Made by a program: the position numbers and the translations under genes. This document shows positions 32,155 to 38,678 of a stretch of DNA of 38,678 bases, in pieces. Origin of the DNA: an uncultured Acidobacteriota bacterium. GTDB taxonomy: Bacteria; Acidobacteriota; Vicinamibacteria; Vicinamibacterales; UBA2999. The stretch is from NCBI GenBank assembly GCA_902826065.1, contig CADEDM010000015.1:5998-44675 (forward strand). The letters run 5' to 3'. The notes beneath the pieces are model-generated. The model was given only the letters and a program-made list of their open reading frames with translations, searched no databases and was not told where the DNA came from. Each line of letters starts with the position of its first letter. The stretch's first letter is position 1.

Positions 32155-33456
32155 TCACGGCCACCAGCGGCTGACGAGCACGAGCGCGGGTACCAGCAGC
32201 GCCGGCGCGATCAGCACCATCGACAGGCCCCAGCGCAGCAGCACCCGACGCAGCGCCGGACGATCGTCCTCGGCGGCCGAGGCGACCAGCGTCGCGCCGG
32301 TGTTCGAGAACGGCGACGCGTCGACGACGGTGGCCGAGACGCCGAGCGCCGCGATCAGCGCCCAGCCGGCCATGCCCCCCGAGAGCGCCAGCGGCACGGC
32401 CAGCGGCACGAGCGCGGCGAGCACGCCGGTCGTCGACGCGAAGGCCGACACCAGGGCCGCGATCGCGCAGATGACGATCGCCGCAATCACGGGCGCACCG
32501 GCGTCGATGGCCAGCCGTCCCAGCAGGTCGACCAGCCCGAGCTTCTGCAGGACGGCGACGAACGTGACGATGCCGCCGACGACGAATGCCGACGACCAGT
32601 CGATCTGCGCGAAGGCGGTCCGGCCGATCGCGGGATCGAGGAGCACGAGCACCACGCCCAGACCGAGCGTGGCGACACCGATGTCCGGCTCCAGGCCCAG
32701 CACGGCGCTCACGGCGATACCGGCGACGAGCGCGGCGAGGCAGGTCAGCGTGGCCCGCTGCTGCCACGACGCGTGCGTCGATTCGGTCGCGGCCGCGGAG
32801 GTCGACGGTGTGGCCGCGCCGACCGCCATGGCTGTCGTGGCGCGCGCCGGCCGGTGCGAACGCCGTCGCAACAGCGCCATCGCCGCCATCAGCAACACGA
32901 CGTTCGCGACCACGGCCGTGGCCAGCAGCGTGGCCGGCGTGATGCCGATCCCGGCCTGTGAGGCCACGCGATACGTGATGATGCCGAAGAGACTGGTGGG
33001 CGCGAACGAGCCCGCGCAGATACCGCAATTGATGGCGATGGCCATCAACCCGGCGTCGACCCCGGCCCGGCGTGCCGCCGGCATGCCGATCGGCGCGGTG
33101 ACGAGGCCGGCCTGCGGCGACCCCATCGCCGCCGCCACGGCGGCCAGCGTGGCGAAGGCCACGGTCACGGCCATCGGCTGGTCGCCGGTGCGCCGCAGCA
33201 CGCCGCCGATCACGCGGTCGACCGTGCCGTTCAGCCGGGCGATGCCGAAGAAGTAGGTGACGCCGGCGATCAGGATCAGAATGCCGATGGGGAAGCCGGC
33301 GACCACTTCGCGCAGCGACATGCCCGCCAGTCCGACGCCGGTGATGCAGGCGGCGACGAACATCACGACGCCGAGGTGCACGCCGCGCAGGCTCGCCAGC
33401 GCGAAGGCCGCGACGAAGATGGCGAGCGCGACGAAGGGAGCGGCGGGCGCGGCCAC
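32155..33456 (-). CDS. MatC/SLC13-like dicarboxylate-type carrier
   Basis: About 433 residues, polytopic. GTG 33456 is the likely start; a TTG at 33495 would begin inside the terminator of the upstream gene. The N-terminal half (GVVMFVAACITGVGLAGMSLREVVAGFPIGILILIAGVTYFFGIARLNGTVDRVI) matches the MatC N-terminal domain. Later helices carry AINCGICAGSFAPTSLFGIITYR and, in the second half, STTGVLAALVPLAVPLA and SATVVDASPFSNTGA. Malonate or other dicarboxylate uptake is typical for the family. The central polar stretch (about 205-235) is a cytoplasmic linker. It sits downstream of the sulfite-oxidase-family gene but beyond a terminator. It converges on the haem-protein gene with five bases between. 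Confidence 0.78.
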   Translation of the reverse strand: MAAPAAPFVALAIFVAAFALASLRGVHLGVVMFVAACITGVGLAGMSLREVVAGFPIGILILIAGVTYFFGIARLNGTVDRVIGGVLRRTGDQPMAVTVAFATLAAVAAAMGSPQAGLVTAPIGMPAARRAGVDAGLMAIAINCGICAGSFAPTSLFGIITYRVASQAGIGITPATLLATAVVANVVLLMAAMALLRRRSHRPARATTAMAVGAATPSTSAAATESTHASWQQRATLTCLAALVAGIAVSAVLGLEPDIGVATLGLGVVLVLLDPAIGRTAFAQIDWSSAFVVGGIVTFVAVLQKLGLVDLLGRLAIDAGAPVIAAIVICAIAALVSAFASTTGVLAALVPLAVPLALSGGMAGWALIAALGVSATVVDASPFSNTGATLVASAAEDDRPALRRVLLRWGLSMVLIAPALLVPALVLVSRWWP

Positions 33457-33495
33457 GGGTGGGAGTACGTTCGGCAGACGAGGGGGATATGACAA

Positions 33496-33522
33496 AGGCC
33501 GCGGAACGAAGTCCCGCGGCCT
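33496..33522 (-). terminator. Rho-independent terminator of the molybdoenzyme gene
   Basis: On the minus strand AGGCCGCGG pairs with CCGCGGCCT, with two more pairs (G-T, A-T) inside and a TTCG-containing loop; the tail reads TTTGTC. It lies about 50 bp after the stop at 33575. Confidence 0.75.
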
Positions 33523-33574
33523 CTGAGGTGCCTGTGCTGTCCAGCCGCTGGTAGCCGCCGGCCGCTGTACGGAC

Positions 33575-34735
33575 TCAGCTGATCATGACGCGCCGCACGT
33601 GCTGCGCGTTGTGCTCCAGGAACGACTTCTTGTTCTCGAGGTCCTTCTCGGTGGGCTGCACCGCGCCGGTGGCGTCGGTGACGCGCGACACGATCGTGTG
33701 CTCACCCGGCGTGGCGCCGTTCCAGTCGTAGTGGAACAGCTTCCACGAGTACTTGGAGTTCTGCTTGTCGAGCGTGGCCGGCTGCCACGGGCCGTCGTCG
33801 ACCTTCACCTCGACCGACTTGATGGCCGTGCCGTCGTTCAGGATGATGCCGGTCACCTTGTGCGTGGCGCCTTCCTTGGTGATACGAGCCACCCACGACT
33901 TGAGCTGGAGGTGCGTGACCGCGCTCTCCATCCACTTCATCTCGCCGTTGACCATCTCCCCCTTGACGGTGCGGTACCAGCGCGCCTGGTACTTGCCGAC
34001 ATAGGGATCCTGCTGGGCGATGATGTCCGAGAGCCACTTCACGTTGGCGACGCCGTACCAGCCGGGCACGATCAGCCGCACCGGGAAGCCCTGGTGGCGG
34101 GTGAGCGGCTCGTCGTTGTAGGCGTAGGCCACCAGCGGTTCGGCCGACAGCGCCTTGTCGCGCTGCATGCTGCGTCCGAACTGCTGATCGAGGTTGTACT
34201 TCTGCGTGCGCCACTCGACTTCCTCAGGGCCGTGGTCGGCGCCCAGGAACACGATCTCGCGGGCCTCGGGCTTGAGGCCCACGCTCTTGAGCAGCGCCGC
34301 CAGCGGCACGCCGGTCCACTTGCCGTTGCTGGCCAGGCCCTGCACCGGCGCGCGGTTGCCCGAGCACTCGAAGCCGAACATGACGTCGCCCTTCGGCATC
34401 TTCTTCAGGTCGGCCAGGGTGAAGGCCTTCGGGCCGGTGACGAGCCCGGAGATCTGCAGCTTGTAGGTGGCCTCGTCGAGCACCGGGTGGCCGTAGTGCT
34501 GCGTGGTGAAGAACTGATCGCGCGGCGTCGTGAACGACGTCAACGTGCGCGAGTCGAACAGGCGGCGATCGGGTGCCGGCGTGGCGTTGAAGTTCTCGGG
34601 GAACTCGAGGAACGGCACGACGGCTGCGCCCTGCGCCAGGGCCGGCAGCACCCAGTCGGGCACGCCCAGAACCCCGAGACTGGCAGCGGCCAGGCCGCCG
34701 CGAAGGACCTCTCGTCGCGTGTGCTGATCGTTCAT
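33575..34735 (-). CDS. Tat-exported sulfite-oxidase-family molybdopterin enzyme
   Basis: 386 residues. The start at 34735 follows AAAGGA seven bases upstream and gives a Tat signal: TRREVLRGGLAAASLGVLG. The molybdenum-ligating Cys124 is in FGFECSGNRAP. Other family marks are YKLQISGLVTGPKAFTLADL, GVPLAALLK, VAYAYNDEPLTRHQGFPVRLIVPGWYGVANVKWL and the C-terminal Mo-co dimerisation domain (KVTGIILNDGTAIKSVEVKVDDGPWQPA, then YDWNGATPGEHTIVSRVTDATG). That C-terminal domain places it with sulfite oxidase/SorA-like enzymes rather than YedY/MsrP. It likely oxidises sulfite or a related oxyanion in the periplasm. No dedicated cytochrome subunit gene is adjacent; the haem protein at 30827 is separated by the carrier gene. 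Confidence 0.9.
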   Translation of the reverse strand: MNDQHTRREVLRGGLAAASLGVLGVPDWVLPALAQGAAVVPFLEFPENFNATPAPDRRLFDSRTLTSFTTPRDQFFTTQHYGHPVLDEATYKLQISGLVTGPKAFTLADLKKMPKGDVMFGFECSGNRAPVQGLASNGKWTGVPLAALLKSVGLKPEAREIVFLGADHGPEEVEWRTQKYNLDQQFGRSMQRDKALSAEPLVAYAYNDEPLTRHQGFPVRLIVPGWYGVANVKWLSDIIAQQDPYVGKYQARWYRTVKGEMVNGEMKWMESAVTHLQLKSWVARITKEGATHKVTGIILNDGTAIKSVEVKVDDGPWQPATLDKQNSKYSWKLFHYDWNGATPGEHTIVSRVTDATGAVQPTEKDLENKKSFLEHNAQHVRRVMIS

Positions 34736-34818
34736 GGCCGTCCTTTCACAGGGGCCGTGTCGCCGGCCCCGCGCGTCCATCACAGTAACGCGGGGAATCC
34801 ATGCACCGCAAGGCGAAT

Positions 34819-35565
34819 TCAGCCGCCGACGCGCCGTATTTCCGACGACGCACCGATGGCGCCGGCGGTGGAGCGGCCTGCGACCGCGGCCAGTGCCTGC
34901 CGCACGCCGGCCGCGGCCACGCGCACCAGCGTCTCGAGCGTGCAGTAGATGGCGCCGATCCACACCGGCGGATTGGTGGTCGTGAGTCCGAACCACGGTT
35001 CGCGCGTCATGTAGGTCCACCCGCCGAGGGCGGTGCCGTAGGCCTCGATGGCGAACGCCATCAAAAACAGCGTGGCGCACAGGCGCGGGTTGGCGCTGAA
35101 GCGGACGTAGGCCGCGAAGGCCGTGAACCACACGAGGCCGAAGGTGTCGTACCCACGCCACGCCCCGGCTCCCACCACCGCGGCGAACGTCGCGACGACG
35201 GCGCCGGGCAGCCAGCGCGGAGCGCGGCCCGTCAGACGCGTGGCGGCGGCGAACACCAGGGCATGTCCGGCCGGGATGAACAGCGGCAGGTTGCCCAGAC
35301 GATAGGTGTAGAGGCCCCAGGCGTCTTTCAGAAAGAGCTCGCCCGCCGTGGCGAGCACCACGCAGACGGCGAGCTCGAGGCGATGCGACGGCGTGGCGCC
35401 GGCTGCGATCCAGAGCAGCGCCGCCCAGCTCCACAAGGACACGGCGGGTTGGGCCCAGGCCGCGCCGCTGGCATCCACGGGAATGCCGACCGCCAGCGTG
35501 ACGGCGACGAGCGCGACCACCGCGCCGGCATGACGGCTCGCGCCTTGGCCGACACCCGGTGTCAT
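34819..35565 (-). CDS. Polytopic membrane protein of unknown function
   Basis: 248 residues with about seven hydrophobic helices. The start ATG at 35565 has GAGGGG upstream. Conserved-looking polar signatures sit at helix ends: FLKDAWGLYTYRLGNLPLFIPAGHA, AWRGYDTFGLVWFTAF, IEAYGTALGGWTYMTREPWFGLTTTNPPVWIGAIYCTLET. The last of these is rich in aromatic and turn residues and may line a substrate site. I do not recognise a family with certainty; carotenoid-modifying membrane enzymes are a loose resemblance only. It precedes the molybdoenzyme gene on the same strand with an 83-bp gap. Confidence 0.6.
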   Translation of the reverse strand: MTPGVGQGASRHAGAVVALVAVTLAVGIPVDASGAAWAQPAVSLWSWAALLWIAAGATPSHRLELAVCVVLATAGELFLKDAWGLYTYRLGNLPLFIPAGHALVFAAATRLTGRAPRWLPGAVVATFAAVVGAGAWRGYDTFGLVWFTAFAAYVRFSANPRLCATLFLMAFAIEAYGTALGGWTYMTREPWFGLTTTNPPVWIGAIYCTLETLVRVAAAGVRQALAAVAGRSTAGAIGASSEIRRVGG

Positions 35566-35604
35566 CGCGCCCCCTCGCGGGTTCCCTACTAACGGCACCG
35601 GGGC

Positions 35605-35610
35605 AGTATA
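35605..35610 (-). promoter_or_regulatory. Candidate -10 (TATACT) of the polytopic membrane protein gene
   Basis: On the minus strand TATACT lies 39 bp before the ATG at 35565, leaving a normal leader with GAGGGG. No matching -35 is obvious. Confidence 0.4.
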
Positions 35611-35682
35611 CGAGCCGCGCCGCGGTTGCGCCCCTGCCCACGCTCGGTCAAGCTTGAGCCCCGCGATTCGCGCTGGAGGCTG

Positions 35683-36099
35683 ATGGCCACGCACACCGAG
35701 TATCTCTGGTTCGAGACGAAGCGCCGGCAGGAGTTCGTGCGCATCACCGATGACCTGCGCGGCATCGTCGCGCGCAGCGGCGTGCGCGACGGCATGGCGC
35801 TGGTGTCGGCCATGCACATCACGGCCGCGGTCTACGTGAACGACTGGGAAGACGGGCTCATCCACGACTTCCAGCAATGGCTCGAGCAACTGGCGCCCGC
35901 AGGCTTGCCGTATCGCCATCACCAGACCGGCGAGGACAACGCCGACGCACACCTGAAGCGCACGTTGATGGGCCACCAGGTGATCGTGCCGATCACCAAT
36001 GGCGATCTCGACCTCGGCCCCTGGGAACAGGTGTTCTACGCGGAGTTCGACGGACGGCGCCGAAAGCGTGTCGTGGTCAAGGTGATGGGGGAGTCGTGA
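35683..36099 (+). CDS. yjbQ: YjbQ (UPF0047) family protein
   Basis: 138 residues, normal for the family. [24 protein letters not shown] opens the fold. [26 protein letters not shown] and [46 protein letters not shown] carry the conserved His, Asp and Glu residues. YjbQ proteins show a weak, secondary thiamine-phosphate-synthase activity; the true role is unsettled. The ATG at 35683 is the family start, although GGAGG is only three bases away. It stands alone. Confidence 0.93.
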   Translation: MATHTEYLWFETKRRQEFVRITDDLRGIVARSGVRDGMALVSAMHITAAVYVNDWEDGLIHDFQQWLEQLAPAGLPYRHHQTGEDNADAHLKRTLMGHQVIVPITNGDLDLGPWEQVFYAEFDGRRRKRVVVKVMGES

Positions 36100-36129
36100 T
36101 CGCGCCCGCGCGCCAGGCCGCCCGAACCG

Positions 36130-37269
36130 TCAGCGCGTGACGTTCATGTCCTTGCCCTGCTTCAGCCGGGCCACGGCGTCCTCGAGACTCTTCTTGTTGA
36201 GCGCATCGGGCGCCTGCGCGAGCGCCTTCTGCGCGTGCTCGAGGGCCCGGGCGAAGTCGCCGGTCGCGGAGTAGCCGCGCGCGAGGCCGACGTGCGTCGG
36301 CCAGACCTCGCCGAAGCGGGCGGCGTTCTTCTGATACACGGCCAGCGCTTCGGCATGCTTGCCCCGTGCCTGAAGCTGACGGCCGTATTGATGAATCTCG
36401 ACGGGCTGCGCGCCGGGCAGGCGCATCGCCTCGTCCATCAGCGCGGCCGCTTCCGACTCCCGCTTCAATCGCGTCAACGCCGCGGCCTTGGTCTCGAGCG
36501 TGATGAAGTTCGCCTGGCCCACGCCCGGCAGGCGAATGGCGTTGTCCGCCCAGGTCAGCGCCTCTTCGAGGTTCACGTTCTGCTGGAGGCAGTAGAGCGC
36601 GGCAGCCTGCCATGCCTGCCAGGTGAACCCCGGTGCGTTGCGCAGCTCGTTGCGGATCGTGGTGAGGTAGAACGACGTCGCGTCCGGAACGGCGATCGTG
36701 AACGGCACGCGCAGCTCTTCCCATTCGAGCGCGACGGTCGCCCGATCGGCGCGCCGATCGAGGAACTCGTACGACAGCCACTCGCGATAGGGCGCCGGCT
36801 GGGGTTTGACCTGCACGCGCAGTTGATCCTCCCGTTCGTCGTAGCTGAAGCTGCCCCACGACGTCGAGTTCTTCGAGAAGATCAGCGTCCACTCGGACGG
36901 GCCGGCGATCATGTGCAGGCCGTAGCGCCCGGCCGGCAGCGGCTGTCCCTCGACCGTCACGGGGTGCGACACCTCCAGCACGGTGTTCTCGTTGGCGCCG
37001 GCGCGCCACGGGCCCTTGCGCCCGGCGAAGTTGAGATCGTGGATGCCGTACGGCACGAGTGCGCCGAACACTTTGCCGCGGCGGTCCTCGCCGTTCGGCC
37101 CGTGCACGTCGGGGCTGCTATAGGCGATCGAGACGGTGACCGGCCCGATCTGCTGCGTCACGCTGCTCCGCTGGTTGTCGCCGCTGGGCGGCAGCGTGAT
37201 CGACTGCGCCGCCGCCAGACTCGAGCCCAGCACCGTCATCGCGCACACGAGGGGAGCGAGACCTCTCAT
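36130..37269 (-). CDS. Secreted DUF2911 protein with TPR C-terminus
   Basis: 379 residues. The start at 37269 follows AAGGAGG, and a signal peptide (LVCAMTVLGSSLAAAQ) ends near residue 23. The DUF2911 domain spans about 28-200: VSIAYSSPDVHGPNGEDRRGKVFGALVPYG, NTVLEVSHPVTVEGQPLPAGRYGLHMI, EWTLIFSKNSTSWGSFSYDEREDQLRV and an end at ALEWEELRVPFTI. After residue 220 the sequence is helical with TPR character (FITLETKAAALTRLKRESEAAALMDEAMRL, HAEALAVYQKNAARF, GLARGYSATGDFARALEHAQKALAQAP). DUF2911 has no known activity. The gene stands alone. Confidence 0.85.
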   Translation of the reverse strand: MRGLAPLVCAMTVLGSSLAAAQSITLPPSGDNQRSSVTQQIGPVTVSIAYSSPDVHGPNGEDRRGKVFGALVPYGIHDLNFAGRKGPWRAGANENTVLEVSHPVTVEGQPLPAGRYGLHMIAGPSEWTLIFSKNSTSWGSFSYDEREDQLRVQVKPQPAPYREWLSYEFLDRRADRATVALEWEELRVPFTIAVPDATSFYLTTIRNELRNAPGFTWQAWQAAALYCLQQNVNLEEALTWADNAIRLPGVGQANFITLETKAAALTRLKRESEAAALMDEAMRLPGAQPVEIHQYGRQLQARGKHAEALAVYQKNAARFGEVWPTHVGLARGYSATGDFARALEHAQKALAQAPDALNKKSLEDAVARLKQGKDMNVTR

Positions 37270-37520
37270 CGGACCTCCTTCCGCCGTGACGGCGGGTGTC
37301 GCTGTCGGTGCACGGGACGTGCCCACGCCGCGGCGGTTCTTCAGGGATGAGCGCACGCTGACGAGGACGAACCACGCCTCTGGCGACACGAGCGTCCGCC
37401 GGCCACGGTGCGTGTTCGCGCGCGACACGCGTAGTGTGCGCCAACGGACACTGCGCTAGGACCGCACGGCTCGATAGATCGTGCCCGGCCTCGGCGGATC
37501 CAATCGGCGTTGGCGGAGCG

Positions 37521-37958
37521 CTACTCCCGTCGCACCCGAATCGAGTGGATCTCGCCGGTGTCCTGCTTGATGGGGAACAGGTAGTAGCGTCGGCCGTCGG
37601 CACCATCCACGACCACCTCGGCGCCGACGGGGCGGGCGCCATCGACGTGAAGCGTCGCCCCGAATCCCGAGGATACGACCGCGGACGCCGCGGTCAGAAA
37701 CGCTCGGTCGTCCCTAGGCAGAAAGGGCGAGAAGACCGCAACGGCTTGTTCACCATCCTTGGTCAGGGCGAACTCACTGCTGCCGACGCGTCCACTCGCA
37801 CGAAACGGAATCGTCAGCGAGGGCTCCGGTCGTCGAGCCGATGCGTTCGTGGCGGGCGAGGGCTGGCTGTCGGCCCGCTCCCAGGAGCTGATGAGCCAGA
37901 ATCCGCCCGCTCCAACGACAGCACCGAGGACCAGAAATCGCACGAGGAACGCCATCAT
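37521..37958 (-). CDS. Small membrane-anchored protein of unknown function
   Basis: 145 residues; GGAGG lies six bases before the first of two adjacent ATGs (37958). One transmembrane helix (MAFLVRFLVLGAVVGAGGFWLI) is followed by a polar linker and a beta-rich soluble part (about 45-145) ending in HSIRVRRE. No domain is recognised. The base composition is slightly lower in GC than the genes to the left, in keeping with the approaching boundary at 38176. Confidence 0.6.
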   Translation of the reverse strand: MMAFLVRFLVLGAVVGAGGFWLISSWERADSQPSPATNASARRPEPSLTIPFRASGRVGSSEFALTKDGEQAVAVFSPFLPRDDRAFLTAASAVVSSGFGATLHVDGARPVGAEVVVDGADGRRYYLFPIKQDTGEIHSIRVRRE

Positions 37959-38175
37959 CGGCCACCTCCATCCTGCAGTCGACGCGACCTCTGAGGGCGC
38001 CTACAAGCCATACGACGGCTGACCAGCGTTTCGGATTGCCAGACGTCGGCGATAGCCCGCTGACCAATCGGCTGCGGGCTCAGCATCCCAACACGGGCCA
38101 GACGCTGAATTTGGGACGGGGATGCGTGCCAGGCGGAGGTCCGGTCGAGGCTATTGGATGGGTTGGTACAAGAAG

Positions 38176-38197
38176 TGGCGTCCCCGACGGGATCCGA
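38176..38197 (-). other. tRNA 3'-end fragment, likely attachment-site core
   Basis: On the minus strand the sequence reads as the end of a tRNA: T-loop remnant TCGGAT (normally TCGAAT), T-stem strand CCCG, acceptor CGGGGAC, discriminator G and CCA. The acceptor strand is as in tRNA-Glu of many bacteria, from recall. The matching 5' acceptor (GTCCCCG), anticodon arm and D arm are absent from the sequence upstream on that strand. Such partial tRNA ends typically mark the far boundary of an element inserted at an intact tRNA gene. Confidence 0.55.
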
Positions 38198-38263
38198 CGG
38201 CGGTTGGATGTTGCCTGTCGACGGCTTCGCGGATGCTGGCTCTGGCCGCTGCTACGGGGGTGG

Positions 38264-38292
38264 GGTGGGGCCCCCTGTTTAGAGGCCCCACC
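38264..38292. terminator. Hairpin after the DUF3892 gene
   Basis: GGTGGGGCC pairs with GGCCCCACC (nine base pairs, eleven-base loop), eight bases beyond the end of the DUF3892 gene. No T-run follows on the minus strand. Confidence 0.45.
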
Positions 38293-38299
38293 ACCTCTT

Positions 38300-38584
38300 C
38301 TATTGCGAACACTCCGGAAGGCTCAGTAGGTTGTCAGGCGAGTCAACGTCAGGGACCGTCTTGAGGTACTCGTTTCCGAATCTGCTCTTGGCAATCACCA
38401 CATCCACTCGGTGGCCGCCAACAGATACGAAGAACGTCCATTTCCCGGCTTTGATGCCATCGATCGCGTCGGTCAGCGACAGGCGCCACCGCTGACCGTC
38501 GGGATTCACTCCTCCGACCCGCAGAATGCGCTCCCACGGGTTCATCCGGTCCGACTTGTTGATACAGCTGATTTGAACAGGCAT
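38300..38584 (-). CDS. DUF3892 protein
   Basis: 94 residues, the usual family length. The pattern is clear: VQISCINKSDRMNPWERILRVGGVNPDGQRWRLSLTDAIDGI, then GKWTFFVSVGGHRVDVVIAKSRFGNEYLKT and the end PDNLLSLPEC. DUF3892 proteins are small and of unknown function; in my recollection they are scattered and often accessory. The gene is less GC-rich than the genes left of 37500. GGAGCT lies directly upstream of the ATG. It is the first gene inside the proposed integrated element. Confidence 0.88.
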   Translation of the reverse strand: MPVQISCINKSDRMNPWERILRVGGVNPDGQRWRLSLTDAIDGIKAGKWTFFVSVGGHRVDVVIAKSRFGNEYLKTVPDVDSPDNLLSLPECSQ

Positions 38585-38639
38585 AGCTCCGCTTCCTCGT
38601 ATGGGCGCAAATTGACGTAGGAGTGCCTGGAAGCTATGC
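38581..38639. repeat. Inverted repeat around the DUF3892 start
   Basis: GCATAGCT (38581-38588, covering the start codon) and AGCTATGC (38632-38639) are exact inverted copies 43 bp apart. This could be an operator pair or chance. Confidence 0.35.
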
Positions 38640-38678
38640 TCGGACCTGGTACGGGAGTCTCCGCGTGAGCTTCCGGCT

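Larger units (their letters stand above)
37959..38299. other. Non-coding region at a composition boundary
   Basis: 341 bp with no convincing gene. It contains the tRNA 3'-end fragment (38176-38197) and a hairpin (38264-38292). Small plus-strand frames here are explained by translation of the tRNA antisense. The remaining sequence shows nothing I can name. Confidence 0.6.

Noticed and set aside
35648..35657. TCAAGCTTGA palindrome upstream of yjbQ
   Set aside because: A ten-base palindrome without repeats or extension is not strong enough to call an operator.
38036..38364. Plus-strand small frames containing a WYKKWRPRRD-type peptide
   Set aside because: This peptide is what results from translating the antisense of a tRNA 3' end; it indicates the tRNA fragment, not a protein gene.

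Overview
This is a contiguous, gene-dense, high-GC bacterial chromosome segment. Most coding regions are complete; only the left edge cuts a gene. The mix points to an Acidobacteriota-type genome, perhaps the Vicinamibacteria: Tat-exported PLP enzymes, TolB/PD40 and DUF2911 proteins, a tiny winged-helix protein, and -10-like hexamers lying directly against start codons. That assignment is inference from gene style, not from a marker gene; no rRNA or complete tRNA gene is present.

Layout. (1) 1-8265: a nitrogen-compound catabolic block. The minus strand carries a Tat-exported class V aminotransferase, a GNAT/GABA-aminotransferase fusion, a YtcJ-type amidohydrolase and the start of a succinate-semialdehyde-type dehydrogenase. 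The divergent plus-strand pair is an amidase and an APC amino-acid permease. Together they could import an amide or amine, hydrolyse it, transaminate it and oxidise the aldehyde. (2) 8272-10818: CBS protein, tandem universal stress protein, a receiver-domain remnant, a small winged-helix protein and a Yip1-like membrane protein. (3) 10981-15266: exported thioredoxin-fold protein, DUF3052 protein, OsmC, FtsB-like, CutA and a cystathionine gamma-synthase/lyase. FtsB and cutA diverge from a region with repeated GTACAAG boxes. (4) 15343-21988: membrane SpoIIE/PP2C phosphatase coupled to a DUF2007-RNase III fusion, an ATPase divergent from purA, and a PilZ protein. (5) 22051-26324: ABC-2 exporter pair and polyphosphate kinase, the latter with two GTTAC repeats 11 bp apart upstream.

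(6) 26486-32149: TolB-like protein, two tandem paralogous HisC-fold aminotransferases, an HD-domain protein whose metal ligands are spaced like the PhnZ-type diiron oxygenases, and a mono-haem secreted protein. This is the best candidate in the window for an undescribed pathway. (7) 32155-36099: MatC-like carrier, Tat-exported sulfite-oxidase-family molybdoenzyme, a polytopic membrane protein and YjbQ. (8) 36130-38678: DUF2911/TPR protein and a small anchored protein. The composition then changes: there is a tRNA 3'-end fragment without the rest of the tRNA, followed by a DUF3892 gene. I read this as the left boundary of an integrated element that continues past the right edge.
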